A stretch of 7,810 nt of DNA from Deltaproteobacteria bacterium (GCA_013152945.1 JAADFL010000050.1:1-7810), one strand, 5' to 3'. Shown: positions 1 to 6,963, counted from the stretch's first letter. The notes: generated by a model not told the origin, from the letters alone. A program made the numbers and translations.

Positions 1-405
1 TTGACTCTTGCAGTCCTGGTTTTCACGTTGGGCTGGAAGATACGAAAGATAGGAGAAAAAACCTGGATAAAAATCACTGCCTGGATACTTTGGGCGCTGG
101 CCGTGTCCATGGCGGAGTCAAGAAATATCCTACAGGTTGAGCATATACACTACTTTCAATATGGAATTCTCGGAGCAATCCTATGGCGTCCCTGCAGGAA
201 AAACATCCTGCTTGTCATTCTGATAGGAGGATTGGTCGGTGCTTGTGATGAACTATTGCAAGGACTGGTAAAGACCAGGACCATGGACTGGGCTGACGCT
301 CTTTACAACCTGCTCGGAGTATTGGCAGGAGGCTATATCGCTTCAGCATGGATACAGGTATCAAGCAAACAGGTTTTAAAAATCCATTACGCAGGTCCGG
401 GTTGA
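1..405 (+). CDS. VanZ-like integral membrane protein (5' end probably cut by the window)
   Basis: This is a small polytopic inner-membrane protein of the VanZ-like family. Hydrophobic segments lie near residues 2-12, 23-38, 50-63, 68-82 and 99-117. The family signature is visible as a Glu/His-containing stretch (EHIHYFQYGILG, about 47-58), then DELLQ (about 83-87), an Arg, and WADALYNLLGVLAGG (about 97-111). VanZ itself gives low-level teicoplanin resistance by an unknown mechanism, and most homologues have no defined role, so no function is assigned here. The reading frame is open from the first base. The TTG at position 1 could be a start, but the first membrane segment looks clipped and no ribosome binding site can be checked, so the gene probably begins upstream. 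Its stop overlaps the next start as TGATG at 403-407, which implies translational coupling. Confidence 0.75.
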   Translation: MTLAVLVFTLGWKIRKIGEKTWIKITAWILWALAVSMAESRNILQVEHIHYFQYGILGAILWRPCRKNILLVILIGGLVGACDELLQGLVKTRTMDWADALYNLLGVLAGGYIASAWIQVSSKQVLKIHYAGPG

Positions 406-2355
406 TGCGATCTTTTTCCTTTTTGATCACACTATTAGTTTTTTCCGCTGAATGCCCTCAAACAACTCTTGCAGCAAGCACGAAAGCAGTTACTGTTTTC
501 ATGAAAGGAATCGGACCCATCAACGTGGATACATCGAGGTGTGCCCGGCAAGGTAAACTTTTTCCCGGAAAAAAGGACTGCTCTTTCCTTTCACGGCCCG
601 GGATTCCGGCCCGGGATTCATTTGAAAAACTTAGTAAATTGGGCCACGAGGCTGATGTCTTCCAGCTCCCTTTTTTCAACAATGAAGACCGTGTCCCTGG
701 GGCCGCCGGGCCTTTCGCCGAGTGACACCCATGAATGCTGTTCCCCGAACCTGCAGGTAAAAGAGCCAGGGTCATTCTACTTGCCCAACAAAGAACATGC
801 CCGGGCATCTCTTGGTACGCTCCTCGGTGATATGCTCGAGAAAGCTGTACTAAGCCTGGTCGAATCCAGGTTTGCCTTTGAGTCCTGGCTGGATCTCCGT
901 ATTCCCTCCCGGGCCAGGCGCAAGGTATTCGAGACTGTCTCCAAGGTCTATTTTCCCTCTAAAAACCTTTACTCTTCCATCAAGGGACTGGCACGCCTGC
1001 GCACCTCCACCAATTCATGCGACACCTTTTGCCTGTTTTGCCTGACAAAAGCCGCCAAAGGAGTCTTTGATGCGGCACGCTTCCTCGAAGCAAGCGCCGG
1101 ATTATCAGGCACTATTTCCCCTGGCGCTACCAATAAAAATCAATTCGAGTCCTGCTGTGCTGAAGGAGATGTTGTTTACTGCGCATTCACACCATTCGGA
1201 CAAGTGGTGGTCGGCGGCCCTGGAACAACATACTACAACTGCCACAATCCTTTGTTGCTGCTCGACCTTGGTGGTAACGACATATATAACCAGGGGAGCA
1301 ATGTTTCGGATCCACAGGCAAAACCGCAGGTCAGCCTGATTCTCGACCTTGGTGGCAACGACACCTATATCGGGCAGGGCCTGCCGGGGCCGGGAGGAGC
1401 TTGTTTCGGCATCTCTTTACTCATAGACGAGGATGGAGATGACCTTTACCTGGGAAACGGGGTTTCCGAGGGTGCAGCCATTTTCGGACTCGGCATGCTC
1501 GTGGATCGCAATGGTAACGACTATTACGCGGCAAACTTCATGTCACAGGGCGCTTCGGTTGCAGGGCTCGGCGTACTCGTGGATCTTGGGGGAAACGACA
1601 GTTACAGGAACGGAATATTCGGACAAGCTGCGGCAGGTCCGGGCTCGGCAGCACTACTCATGGACGCAGATGGTGACGATTACTATTTTATCGGAGGAAT
1701 GGTTCGCGACTTCAGGGAGCCGAATCGAAGCTGGGTGTCTTACGGACAGGGCTTTGGTTTCGGTCACAGGGAGCTGGGTCTGCCCGGGGGTACGGCCTTG
1801 TTATTGGATTCAGGCGGTGACGATCTGTACAAGGCCGGGTACTTTGCCCAGGGCAGCGGAACGTATTTCGGTACAGGCGCATTGATTGACCTCTTCGGCA
1901 ACGATGAATATCTCGCCAGGAGGTACGTCCAGGGTGCAGGCGTTCATTTCGGGTTCGGGCTTCTCCTGGATTCATCGGGCAGCGACATGTACGATGCATT
2001 CGGTGCGGCCCAGGGGTGTGGGCACGATTTGTCCGCGGGTTTCCTGGTGGATCTGGCAGGAGATGACAGGTATGACCTGGGATGGCTCGGACAAGGGGGG
2101 GCCAGGGCCGGGGGAACCGGCGTGTTGCTCGATGGTTCGGGCAATGACAGGTACTGGGCAGGTTCCAAGAACACACAAGGTGCCAGGGAACTGGGCGAAC
2201 CAGCCTCCAGGGCAAGCAAGGGCCTGCTCCTGGACCTCGGAGGCAATGATTTCTACACCGGACCGGGGAAAAACGATTCCTCCTGGGGCGATCCCGGAAA
2301 GGGATGCGGAGGTAGAGATACCAATACCAGGACAAAAAAGGGGCACCCGGATTGA
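405..2355 (+). CDS. Secreted GNDxY-repeat protein, frame-broken between about 594 and 725
   Basis: I do not recognise a named function. The ATG at 405 overlaps the VanZ-like stop and begins a clear Sec signal peptide (MRSFSFLITLLVF, likely cleavage near TLA-A). This frame ends at a TGA at 723-725. The rest of the protein is in the next frame (+1), open from about 541 to 2355. An uninterrupted version would be about 645 residues. The middle is helical and Cys-containing, with C-x3-C-x2-C at 1018-1041 and CC...C near 1153-1182. From 1264 to 2256 there are twelve D-x-x-G-x-D-x-Y motifs, mostly 26-27 residues apart, often followed by QG and GxGxLxD. Such acidic Gly-rich turns suggest a stacked beta-solenoid that may bind calcium, which is inference. 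An internal GTG at 541 would open the downstream frame but lacks a signal peptide, so I place the original start at 405. It could be a decayed gene, a phase-variable gene or a sequence error. Confidence 0.7.
594..619. repeat. Perfect 13-bp tandem duplication inside the repeat-protein gene
   Basis: CGGCCCGGGATTC occurs twice with no spacer, at 594-606 and 607-619. Thirteen is one more than a multiple of three. Removing one copy would join the signal-peptide frame (starting at 405) to the frame that encodes the GNDxY repeats, giving one uninterrupted reading frame of 646 codons including the stop. The duplication is therefore a candidate cause of the frame break. Confidence 0.95.
1264..2256 (+). 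repeat. Twelve protein repeats with a D-x-x-G-[NDS]-D-x-Y core, period about 27 residues
   Basis: The motifs start at 1264, 1345, 1426, 1504, 1582, 1663, 1807, 1888, 1969, 2050, 2131 and 2233. Spacings are 81, 81, 78, 78, 81, 144, 81, 81, 81, 81 and 102 bp. The 144-bp gap holds a longer insertion with charged residues (VRDFREPNRSW) followed by its own YGQGFGFG turn. Each unit runs roughly D-x-x-G-N-D-x-Y, variable residues, Q-G, then G-x-G-x-L-L-D leading into the next. The DNA copies have diverged, so this is an old protein repeat and not a recent DNA amplification. It resembles RTX-type acidic glycine turns but does not match the GGxGxDxLx nonapeptide. Confidence 0.9.
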
Positions 2356-2374
2356 ATACCCGGAGTAAAAAACC

Positions 2375-3139
2375 ATGTTTGAAAAATTGTTTCGTAATTT
2401 TTTGTACTACCCGTTAAGGCTTCCGGAAGATGCACCTCTTCCCAGAGCCGCCAAGGATGCCGAAGAGGTTTGGATCGAATCGGATCTCTTGGATCGAATC
2501 CATGGATTATACTGGCCTGCACACGGCGGCCGCCCTACTATTCTGTTCTTTCACGGTAATGCGCAAAGCGTGTTCGAATGGGCGCTGGTAAGACAGGAAC
2601 TCGCCCTGCTCGACAGCGGTCTGTTGCTTATCGACTATCCTGGTTATGGAAAGAGCACAGGAACACCTAAAGAGGAAGGACTCTTCAGCGCCGGCAAGGC
2701 TTCCTTTAACTGGCTTGTTGAACGAGCCGGCGTCAAGCCGGAAAGAGTCTTGTTGTTCGGAAAATCCCTTGGAGGTCCTGTAGCGGCCCGGACTGCTTCC
2801 GGGCGCCCTGTTCTCGGACTGGTGCTCGAATCCACCTTCAGGTCGTTACCACACGTAATTCACAGGCTCGTTCCCATTTTGCCCTCAAAGGCGGTTTTGA
2901 AAAGCGAGATCTACAATACCAAGGAAAGCCTGGAACAAGTCTCCTGCCCGGTATTGGTGATCCATGGCACAAGAGATGAGCTAATACCAGTGCAAGAGGG
3001 CGTGGCCCTGTACGAGGCAGCCGGCGGCGACAAGGAACTTTTTCTGGTGGAAGGGGCCGGACACAATGACGTGTCCCTGGTTGCCGAAGATGAATACCAA
3101 AAGCGCTTAAGAGCATGGCTTGATCGAATCAGCGGCTGA
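2375..3139 (+). CDS. Alpha/beta hydrolase, Bem46/YfhR-like serine hydrolase
   Basis: This 254-residue protein is a single-domain alpha/beta hydrolase. The oxyanion-hole strand is LFFHGNA (about 57-63). The nucleophile elbow is GKSLGG with Ser131. The acid is Asp201 in HGTRDELIP and the catalytic base is His230 in GAGHND. DYPGYGKSTGTP (about 87-98) is typical of the Bem46/ABHD13/ABHD17 group. Family members are esterases or thioesterases, and the substrate cannot be read from sequence. The first 20 or so residues (MFEKLFRNFLYYP) are amphipathic and aromatic, which could place the protein at the membrane surface. The ATG lies nine bases after GGAG at 2362-2365 and 19 bp after the repeat-protein stop, so it is probably the third gene of that transcript. 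Its 3' end overlaps the convergent nitroreductase gene by 11 bp. Confidence 0.88.
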   Translation: MFEKLFRNFLYYPLRLPEDAPLPRAAKDAEEVWIESDLLDRIHGLYWPAHGGRPTILFFHGNAQSVFEWALVRQELALLDSGLLLIDYPGYGKSTGTPKEEGLFSAGKASFNWLVERAGVKPERVLLFGKSLGGPVAARTASGRPVLGLVLESTFRSLPHVIHRLVPILPSKAVLKSEIYNTKESLEQVSCPVLVIHGTRDELIPVQEGVALYEAAGGDKELFLVEGAGHNDVSLVAEDEYQKRLRAWLDRISG

Positions 3140-3713
3140 TCTTGTAACTCTCCATATAAAGCACGGAAGAAAGGCTCCGCTTCGGAACGTGCAATACGTC
3201 TTTAGGGTCCAGCCAGTACTTGATCGTATCATCCCGTTCCTCCAGTACCGGTTCTTCATCAGCTTGACCCACGGCAATCACGGCCAATACGTCGACATCT
3301 CTTGGGATCGAGAGCTGTTCCCTGATGCCATCCCTGTCTATTCCCCCAAGCCAGCATGCACCCAGACCTTTTTCAACCGCCCCAAGCAATATATTCTGCA
3401 GACCTGCACCAACCTCCCACTGGGCAAAATCACTCTTCTTCCTGTTCCACAATGACACGATGTACGCGCCCGGCCGGCTTTCCGGACCGGGATTTCTTTT
3501 CGGCTTTACATATGCACCGAATGCCAGTTTTTCAAACAAGGATTCCCTTGCCGCAGGCTCTGTCACCAGTATGAATTCCATTGGCTGCAAGTTGGCTGCA
3601 CTGGGCGCCAGCCTTGCCAAATCCACCAATTCTTTCAACACGTCAATCGGCACTTCACCTGCCTTGAATTTCCTTATGGTCCTGCGTTTCCTGATTGCTT
3701 CCAAAACATTCAT
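3129..3713 (-). CDS. Nitroreductase-family FMN flavoprotein
   Basis: This 194-residue protein belongs to the nitroreductase family of FMN-dependent NAD(P)H oxidoreductases, usually homodimers in the cytoplasm. Visible hallmarks are the N-terminal IRKRRTIRKF (about 7-16), which supplies phosphate-binding arginines, APSAANLQP (36-44), the helix EVGAGLQNILLGAVEKGLGACWLGG (about 100-124), and AVIAVGQADEEP (about 144-155). The physiological substrate cannot be deduced. The frame stays open upstream to 3791, but the ATG at 3713 is chosen because GGAGGAGA lies immediately upstream and the family-typical N-terminus begins there. It starts 37 bp after the stop of the aldehyde-dehydrogenase-like gene on the same strand, so the two are probably cotranscribed. 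Its last 11 bases overlap the end of the hydrolase gene on the other strand. Confidence 0.9.
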   Translation of the reverse strand: MNVLEAIRKRRTIRKFKAGEVPIDVLKELVDLARLAPSAANLQPMEFILVTEPAARESLFEKLAFGAYVKPKRNPGPESRPGAYIVSLWNRKKSDFAQWEVGAGLQNILLGAVEKGLGACWLGGIDRDGIREQLSIPRDVDVLAVIAVGQADEEPVLEERDDTIKYWLDPKDVLHVPKRSLSSVLYMESYKISR

Positions 3714-3750
3714 TGTCTCCTCCGGATACCTGAATCCCAAAAATTTACAG

Positions 3751-5184
3751 TCAACTCCTTGATACTGTTCCCAATCCCGGCAACCCGGCAAACGGATCGT
3801 CCCGCAACTCCTCGGCCAGGATTACGCTGCGGGCCAGGTTTGAACGCCACTGTCTCTCCCACGGAAGGGTTACAACATCTTCGCCGGACATCCGAAGCCA
3901 TTCTCCCGGGCTGGTAATGCCGACTCCTACAAAGCGTGATCTCAAGGCCCTTACCATCGAGAGCTTGGCTGTTCCCCTCCCAAGGAATGTAAATGTCCTC
4001 TGCGAGGGCTCCAACCTTGCCTGAGGCAGTACTTCATCGAGTCCATTCACTGCCATGACAAGCACTGTTGGCCCAATCGGCACCCTGGCCGGTCTTGCCT
4101 CGTTCAACTGGAGCAGCCTGACCGAAGGCTTGGCCCACAATCCGTTTTCCGGTAGTTTCTTGCCGTTCTCTTCATCAACATTCCCGTTTCCCATGGGAAT
4201 GCCCGGTCCGTTCTCTTCGAACTCAAGAAAAGCCTGGAGGTTCTCCTTTGTGGCAAGCGGCCCAAAAAATCTATTCCTGCCTTGGCCAACCGGGTCTCCG
4301 GGCACCAGGGACGAAGCCGCCCTCCCCAGAGCTTGTGCAAACTCTTCGGCCACATCCTTTTCAACGAATATCCTCTTCAACGAATCCCGGCGCTGCCCGG
4401 CCGACAGGAAACAGCCGACTGCTGCCGCATTGGCCGCATGGTCCAGGTCGTCCTCTCTAAGGATCAACCCATCGTTTTCCGAGCCGCCCCCTTTTGGAGG
4501 CCCCTGGTCCGGTGGAGTAATGAAACGGTCTACGCCAGGATGGCCACGCAGATAATCCAGGATCGAGTCATCCCCTTGTACCAGATTGAAAGATCCCTGG
4601 TCCAGGTCGCACTCGTGAAGCATCTCCGCCAGGATCAGGCCGACCGGGCCTGCCTCCGGTGGGGGCAGTAAGACAACCGAATCACCTGCAGCTATAGCCT
4701 CTACAAGAATTTCTATCGTATTGAGCAGCGGCAAATCAGAAGCACACCTAAAGGCAATAACGCCAACAGGAATTCGGACAAAATCACCGTGCCTTGTCAT
4801 TCCCCTTGGCGGAGGAACCCCCTCCGCCCTCCTGGCCATTGTAATACTCGCCTTGACTTCGAGTTCGGTTTCCCACGTCGGCCTTCCGGTTGCAAGAGCT
4901 ATGGTCCTGGCCAACTCGCGCCTCCTGTTGAGCAACTGGGCCTTCAACTTTCCATAAAACGGCGTCAAATCGTTGTGAAACGGTGTAGTATAGCTCTCGA
5001 AAGCACTTCTTGCAGATTCCACGGCACGGTCAACCAAGCCCTTGTCCATCCAAGTCATCCAAATGGTCTCGCTTTGGTCCGCCGGGTTTGGTACCACGAT
5101 TTCTCCATGCCGCGATTTGGGCCGGAAAAATTTTCCCTTACTATAATAGGATTTCGTCCTGAGTCTGGATGTAATCTTCTTCAT
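3751..5184 (-). CDS. Aldehyde dehydrogenase-superfamily protein, catalytically degenerate
   Basis: This 477-residue protein follows the ALDH fold from end to end and most resembles the AstD (succinylglutamate-semialdehyde dehydrogenase) type. Matching landmarks are an N-terminal VPNPAD (31-36), WETELEVKASI (104-114), the cofactor region VGVIAFRCASDLPLLN (140-155), FLSAGQRRDSLKRIFV (259-274) and a late VPIGPTVLV (368-376). Key residues are missing. The AstD-type GQRC motif reads GQRR, so the nucleophilic Cys is Arg266. The E-x-G-G base region reads PPKGGGSEND (229-238). The PxNFP segment has become FRCASDLP. The conserved E-x-FGP is VPIGP. Ordinary dehydrogenase chemistry is therefore unlikely, and a binding, structural or regulatory role is possible. 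The ATG at 5184 follows AGGGGAAG. It heads an apparent operon with the nitroreductase. Confidence 0.85.
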   Translation of the reverse strand: MKKITSRLRTKSYYSKGKFFRPKSRHGEIVVPNPADQSETIWMTWMDKGLVDRAVESARSAFESYTTPFHNDLTPFYGKLKAQLLNRRRELARTIALATGRPTWETELEVKASITMARRAEGVPPPRGMTRHGDFVRIPVGVIAFRCASDLPLLNTIEILVEAIAAGDSVVLLPPPEAGPVGLILAEMLHECDLDQGSFNLVQGDDSILDYLRGHPGVDRFITPPDQGPPKGGGSENDGLILREDDLDHAANAAAVGCFLSAGQRRDSLKRIFVEKDVAEEFAQALGRAASSLVPGDPVGQGRNRFFGPLATKENLQAFLEFEENGPGIPMGNGNVDEENGKKLPENGLWAKPSVRLLQLNEARPARVPIGPTVLVMAVNGLDEVLPQARLEPSQRTFTFLGRGTAKLSMVRALRSRFVGVGITSPGEWLRMSGEDVVTLPWERQWRSNLARSVILAEELRDDPFAGLPGLGTVSRS

Positions 5185-5214
5185 GTCTTCCCCTGGCCAC
5201 TAAAACATGAAATG

Positions 5215-5223
5215 TGCTATATC
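5215..5223 (+). promoter_or_regulatory. Candidate extended -10 element for dtd
   Basis: TGCTATATC matches the extended -10 pattern TGnTATAnT at most positions. It lies 38 bp upstream of the dtd TTG start, which leaves room for a leader of about 30 bases with its ribosome binding site. No good -35 box is seen 17 bp upstream. The element overlaps the minus-strand -10 box at 5216-5221. Confidence 0.3.
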
Positions 5224-5245
5224 AAGCATATCTGTTGATTGTAAA
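5216..5245 (-). promoter_or_regulatory. Candidate sigma70-type promoter for the ALDH-like/nitroreductase pair
   Basis: On the minus strand TTTACA (5245-5240) is followed after 18 bp by TATAGC (5221-5216). These match the -35 and -10 consensus at five and four of six positions. Transcription would begin near 5209, leaving a leader of about 25 bases that contains the ribosome binding site of the gene starting at 5184. The call rests on consensus match and position only. Confidence 0.4.
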
Positions 5246-5261
5246 GCACGGAGGGATAATA

Positions 5262-5720
5262 TTGCGAGCGTTGATCCAGAGGGTATCCACGGCATCAGTG
5301 CACGTAACGGGCGAAGAGGTGGCATCAATCAGCACAGGAATCCTGGTTCTCATTGGAGCTGAAAAAGGCGACACCGTTACCGATGCTGTTACACTGGCCA
5401 AGAAAATATCAGTGCTGCGAATTTTCGATGATGATACGGGAAAAATGAATCTACCGATTCGTGAGGCCGGGGGACACGCCCTTGTAGTAAGCCAGTTCAC
5501 CCTGTGCGCGGATACAAGAAAGGGCCGGCGACCATCGTTCACGAGGGCACTGGAGCCAAAGGCTGCACAAGAGTTGATAAAAGTGTTCACCCAAACATTG
5601 CGTGACCAAGGCATAGGTCTTGTCAAAGAAGGGGTATTTGGGGCACACATGAAAGTAGAGCTGGTCAACGATGGGCCGGTAACCTTCTTACTTGAAAGCA
5701 AGGGAGGCCTGGTTTGCTGA
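5262..5720 (+). CDS. dtd: D-aminoacyl-tRNA deacylase
   Basis: Dtd hydrolyses D-amino acids mischarged on tRNA, and glycine mischarged on tRNA-Ala, protecting translation from these residues. It is a cytoplasmic homodimer. The start is a TTG at 5262, seven bases after GGAGG at 5250-5254. From there the protein reads M-RALIQRVSTASV, the canonical Dtd N-terminus, and has 152 residues against about 145-150 usual. An in-frame ATG at 5214 would add 16 residues with no family counterpart, so it is not used. Active-site motifs are SQFTL (77-81, with the key Thr80) followed by ADTRKGRRPSF (83-93), and the Gly-cisPro motif NDGPVT (136-141). It overlaps the downstream kinase gene by seven bases, consistent with a two-gene transcript. 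Confidence 0.95.
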   Translation: MRALIQRVSTASVHVTGEEVASISTGILVLIGAEKGDTVTDAVTLAKKISVLRIFDDDTGKMNLPIREAGGHALVVSQFTLCADTRKGRRPSFTRALEPKAAQELIKVFTQTLRDQGIGLVKEGVFGAHMKVELVNDGPVTFLLESKGGLVC

Positions 5721-6325
5721 AATATATCGCTGTTGCCGGAAATATCGGGGCAGGTAAAACAAGCCTGGTCGAATTCTTGAGAAGCAGGTTCAACCTGTCA
5801 CCTTTCTACGAGCCAAATGACAACAATCCCTATCTATGGGATTTCTATCGAAACATGTCAAAATGGTCTTTTCACTCGCAAGTATATTTTCTTTCGAAAA
5901 AGGCAAGGCTCCACCAGGAACTGCAAAAAGGCCGGGATACGGCCATACAGGATCGTACGATTTATGAAGATGCGGAAATCTTTGCAAAAAATCTCTACAT
6001 GCAGGGCCTGATGGATCCAAGGGATTTTGCAACCTACTGGGAACTCTATGAAGCACTAAAGTCAAGCTTAAGGCCCCCGGATGTACTTATTTACCTTCAA
6101 TCCAACCTTCGCACCATCAGGAAAAGAATTGCAAAAAGGGACAGAGAAATTGAACGAGTCATTCCGAAAAACTACCTGAAACGTCTGCAACGTTTGTACA
6201 GTCGTTGGATTGCCGGTTACGATATCTCTCCTGTAATAACGATTCGAACAGATCGCATGGACTATGTATCTGATCTTGTCGACCAATTGGAACTTTTGAA
6301 AAGAATAGAAGGTTATATCAAGTAG
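5714..6325 (+). CDS. Deoxynucleoside kinase (dGK/dAK-like)
   Basis: This kinase phosphorylates deoxynucleosides to monophosphates with ATP in the nucleotide salvage pathway. The 203 residues show the P-loop GNIGAGKTS (9-17), the substrate region EPNDNNPYLWDFY (33-45, Glu33 the likely base), DRTIYEDAEIF (80-90), the strand VLIYLQ (124-129) and the Arg-rich lid RKRIAKRDREIER (136-148). These match the bacterial deoxyadenosine/deoxyguanosine kinase group, but the preferred base cannot be fixed from sequence alone. The start is a TTG at 5714 placed six bases after GGAGG (5703-5707), and it overlaps the dtd stop, implying coupled translation. A CTG at 5717 is the only close alternative. A run of eight T follows the stop, but I see no stem before it. 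Confidence 0.9.
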   Translation: MLKYIAVAGNIGAGKTSLVEFLRSRFNLSPFYEPNDNNPYLWDFYRNMSKWSFHSQVYFLSKKARLHQELQKGRDTAIQDRTIYEDAEIFAKNLYMQGLMDPRDFATYWELYEALKSSLRPPDVLIYLQSNLRTIRKRIAKRDREIERVIPKNYLKRLQRLYSRWIAGYDISPVITIRTDRMDYVSDLVDQLELLKRIEGYIK

Positions 6326-6400
6326 CTTTTTTTTGGTGTTCGTTGAAGCAAAACCGAAAGATTGCCAGAGGGGCTGTTTCAGTGGTGCCAGGGTCGGCCT

Positions 6401-6781
6401 TTACCGTGATCCGCGGCTCTTCTTGGACCTTCTCGCAGACCTGCTTTTCTTGTGCACTTTTATTGTAGACTCACCCTCGAAGACCAGATAGGGCCCAATC
6501 TTTTCAAGGAGTTTTTTCCCGATTCCCTTGACCTTGAGCAGGTCTTGCGTCGAGTGATAGAGCCCCTTGCTCCTCTGTTGCACCAATGCCCTGGCCTTGG
6601 CCTTTCCAATACCAGGCAACATGTCAATCTGAGCTTCAGTCGCAGTATTAATGTTTACCACGCCAGAAACCCTTGTCTTGGCCGCCATGACAGTGCCGCT
6701 GGTAAATGAAGCCAGCAAAAAGGCTGCTGCAAGCAAAGTCGCCCTGCAAACAAAAGAACCGGTTCTCATTCTACGTTCCAT
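6401..6781 (-). CDS. Secreted ComEA-like helix-hairpin-helix DNA-binding protein
   Basis: This 126-residue protein carries an N-terminal Sec signal peptide (basic MERRMRTGSF, hydrophobic core to about residue 27, likely cleavage after MAA34). It then has the ComEA-type helix-hairpin-helix pair. NINTATEAQIDMLPGIGKAKA (43-63) is the first hairpin, and LLKVKGIGKKLLEKIGPYL (81-99) the second. ComEA proteins bind double-stranded DNA non-specifically through the backbone in the periplasm or at the surface, often for DNA uptake. The last 19 residues are Lys/Arg/Ser-rich and could add DNA affinity. Of the starts at 6787, 6781 and 6769, the ATG at 6781 is preferred because AGGAGGT at 6794-6788 is six bases away, whereas it abuts 6787. 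No other competence gene is in the window, so a role in transformation is unproven. Confidence 0.88.
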   Translation of the reverse strand: MERRMRTGSFVCRATLLAAAFLLASFTSGTVMAAKTRVSGVVNINTATEAQIDMLPGIGKAKARALVQQRSKGLYHSTQDLLKVKGIGKKLLEKIGPYLVFEGESTIKVHKKSRSARRSKKSRGSR

Positions 6782-6787
6782 CTCCAT

Positions 6788-6794
6788 ACCTCCT
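6788..6794 (-). promoter_or_regulatory. Ribosome binding site deciding the comEA-like start
   Basis: The minus strand reads AGGAGGT here. It touches the ATG at 6787 directly but lies six bases before the ATG at 6781, so the latter is the better start. Confidence 0.7.
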
Positions 6795-6885
6795 CTGCCC
6801 TTTTCAAGGGCTGCTTTGCCCTGGAAAATCCAGGGGTTGTTTCTTGCCCTTTTCCTAGAGCAAAGGTCGTACCAAAAATCTATTT

Positions 6886-6899
6886 TTTGTTATAACAAA
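6886..6899. repeat. Perfect 14-bp palindrome TTTGTTATAACAAA
   Basis: The sequence equals its own reverse complement. It lies about 105 bp upstream of the comEA-like start inside an A+T-rich tract, where an operator would be expected, and it contains a TATAAC that could serve as a -10 box on the minus strand. Palindromes of this length can arise by chance in A+T-rich DNA, so function is uncertain. Confidence 0.5.
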
Positions 6900-6963
6900 T
6901 ATTAATTTGTAATATTTTATCAGTTAATGACGGTAATTTTATGGTATGCTTTTGGCCCTTACA

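Noticed and set aside
714-728. Programmed +1 frameshift of the prfB type at the TGA ending the upstream frame (GAG TGA C)
   Set aside because: The TGA-C context fits, but the codon before it is GAG, not a slippery CTT. A tRNA for GAG would not re-pair on AGT, and no Shine-Dalgarno-like stimulator lies just upstream.
1712-2335. 207-residue minus-strand frame opposite the GNDxY repeats
   Set aside because: It is Pro/Arg/Cys-rich low-complexity sequence typical of antisense to glycine- and aspartate-rich repeats, with no recognisable motif or ribosome binding site.
4055-4555. 166-residue plus-strand frame opposite the ALDH-like gene
   Set aside because: The minus-strand frame shows clear ALDH-fold homology through this whole stretch. 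The plus frame has no motif and no suitable start signal.
6327-6334. Run of eight T right after the kinase stop, as a terminator
   Set aside because: No GC-rich stem can be formed immediately upstream. The preceding sequence is A+T-rich coding DNA.
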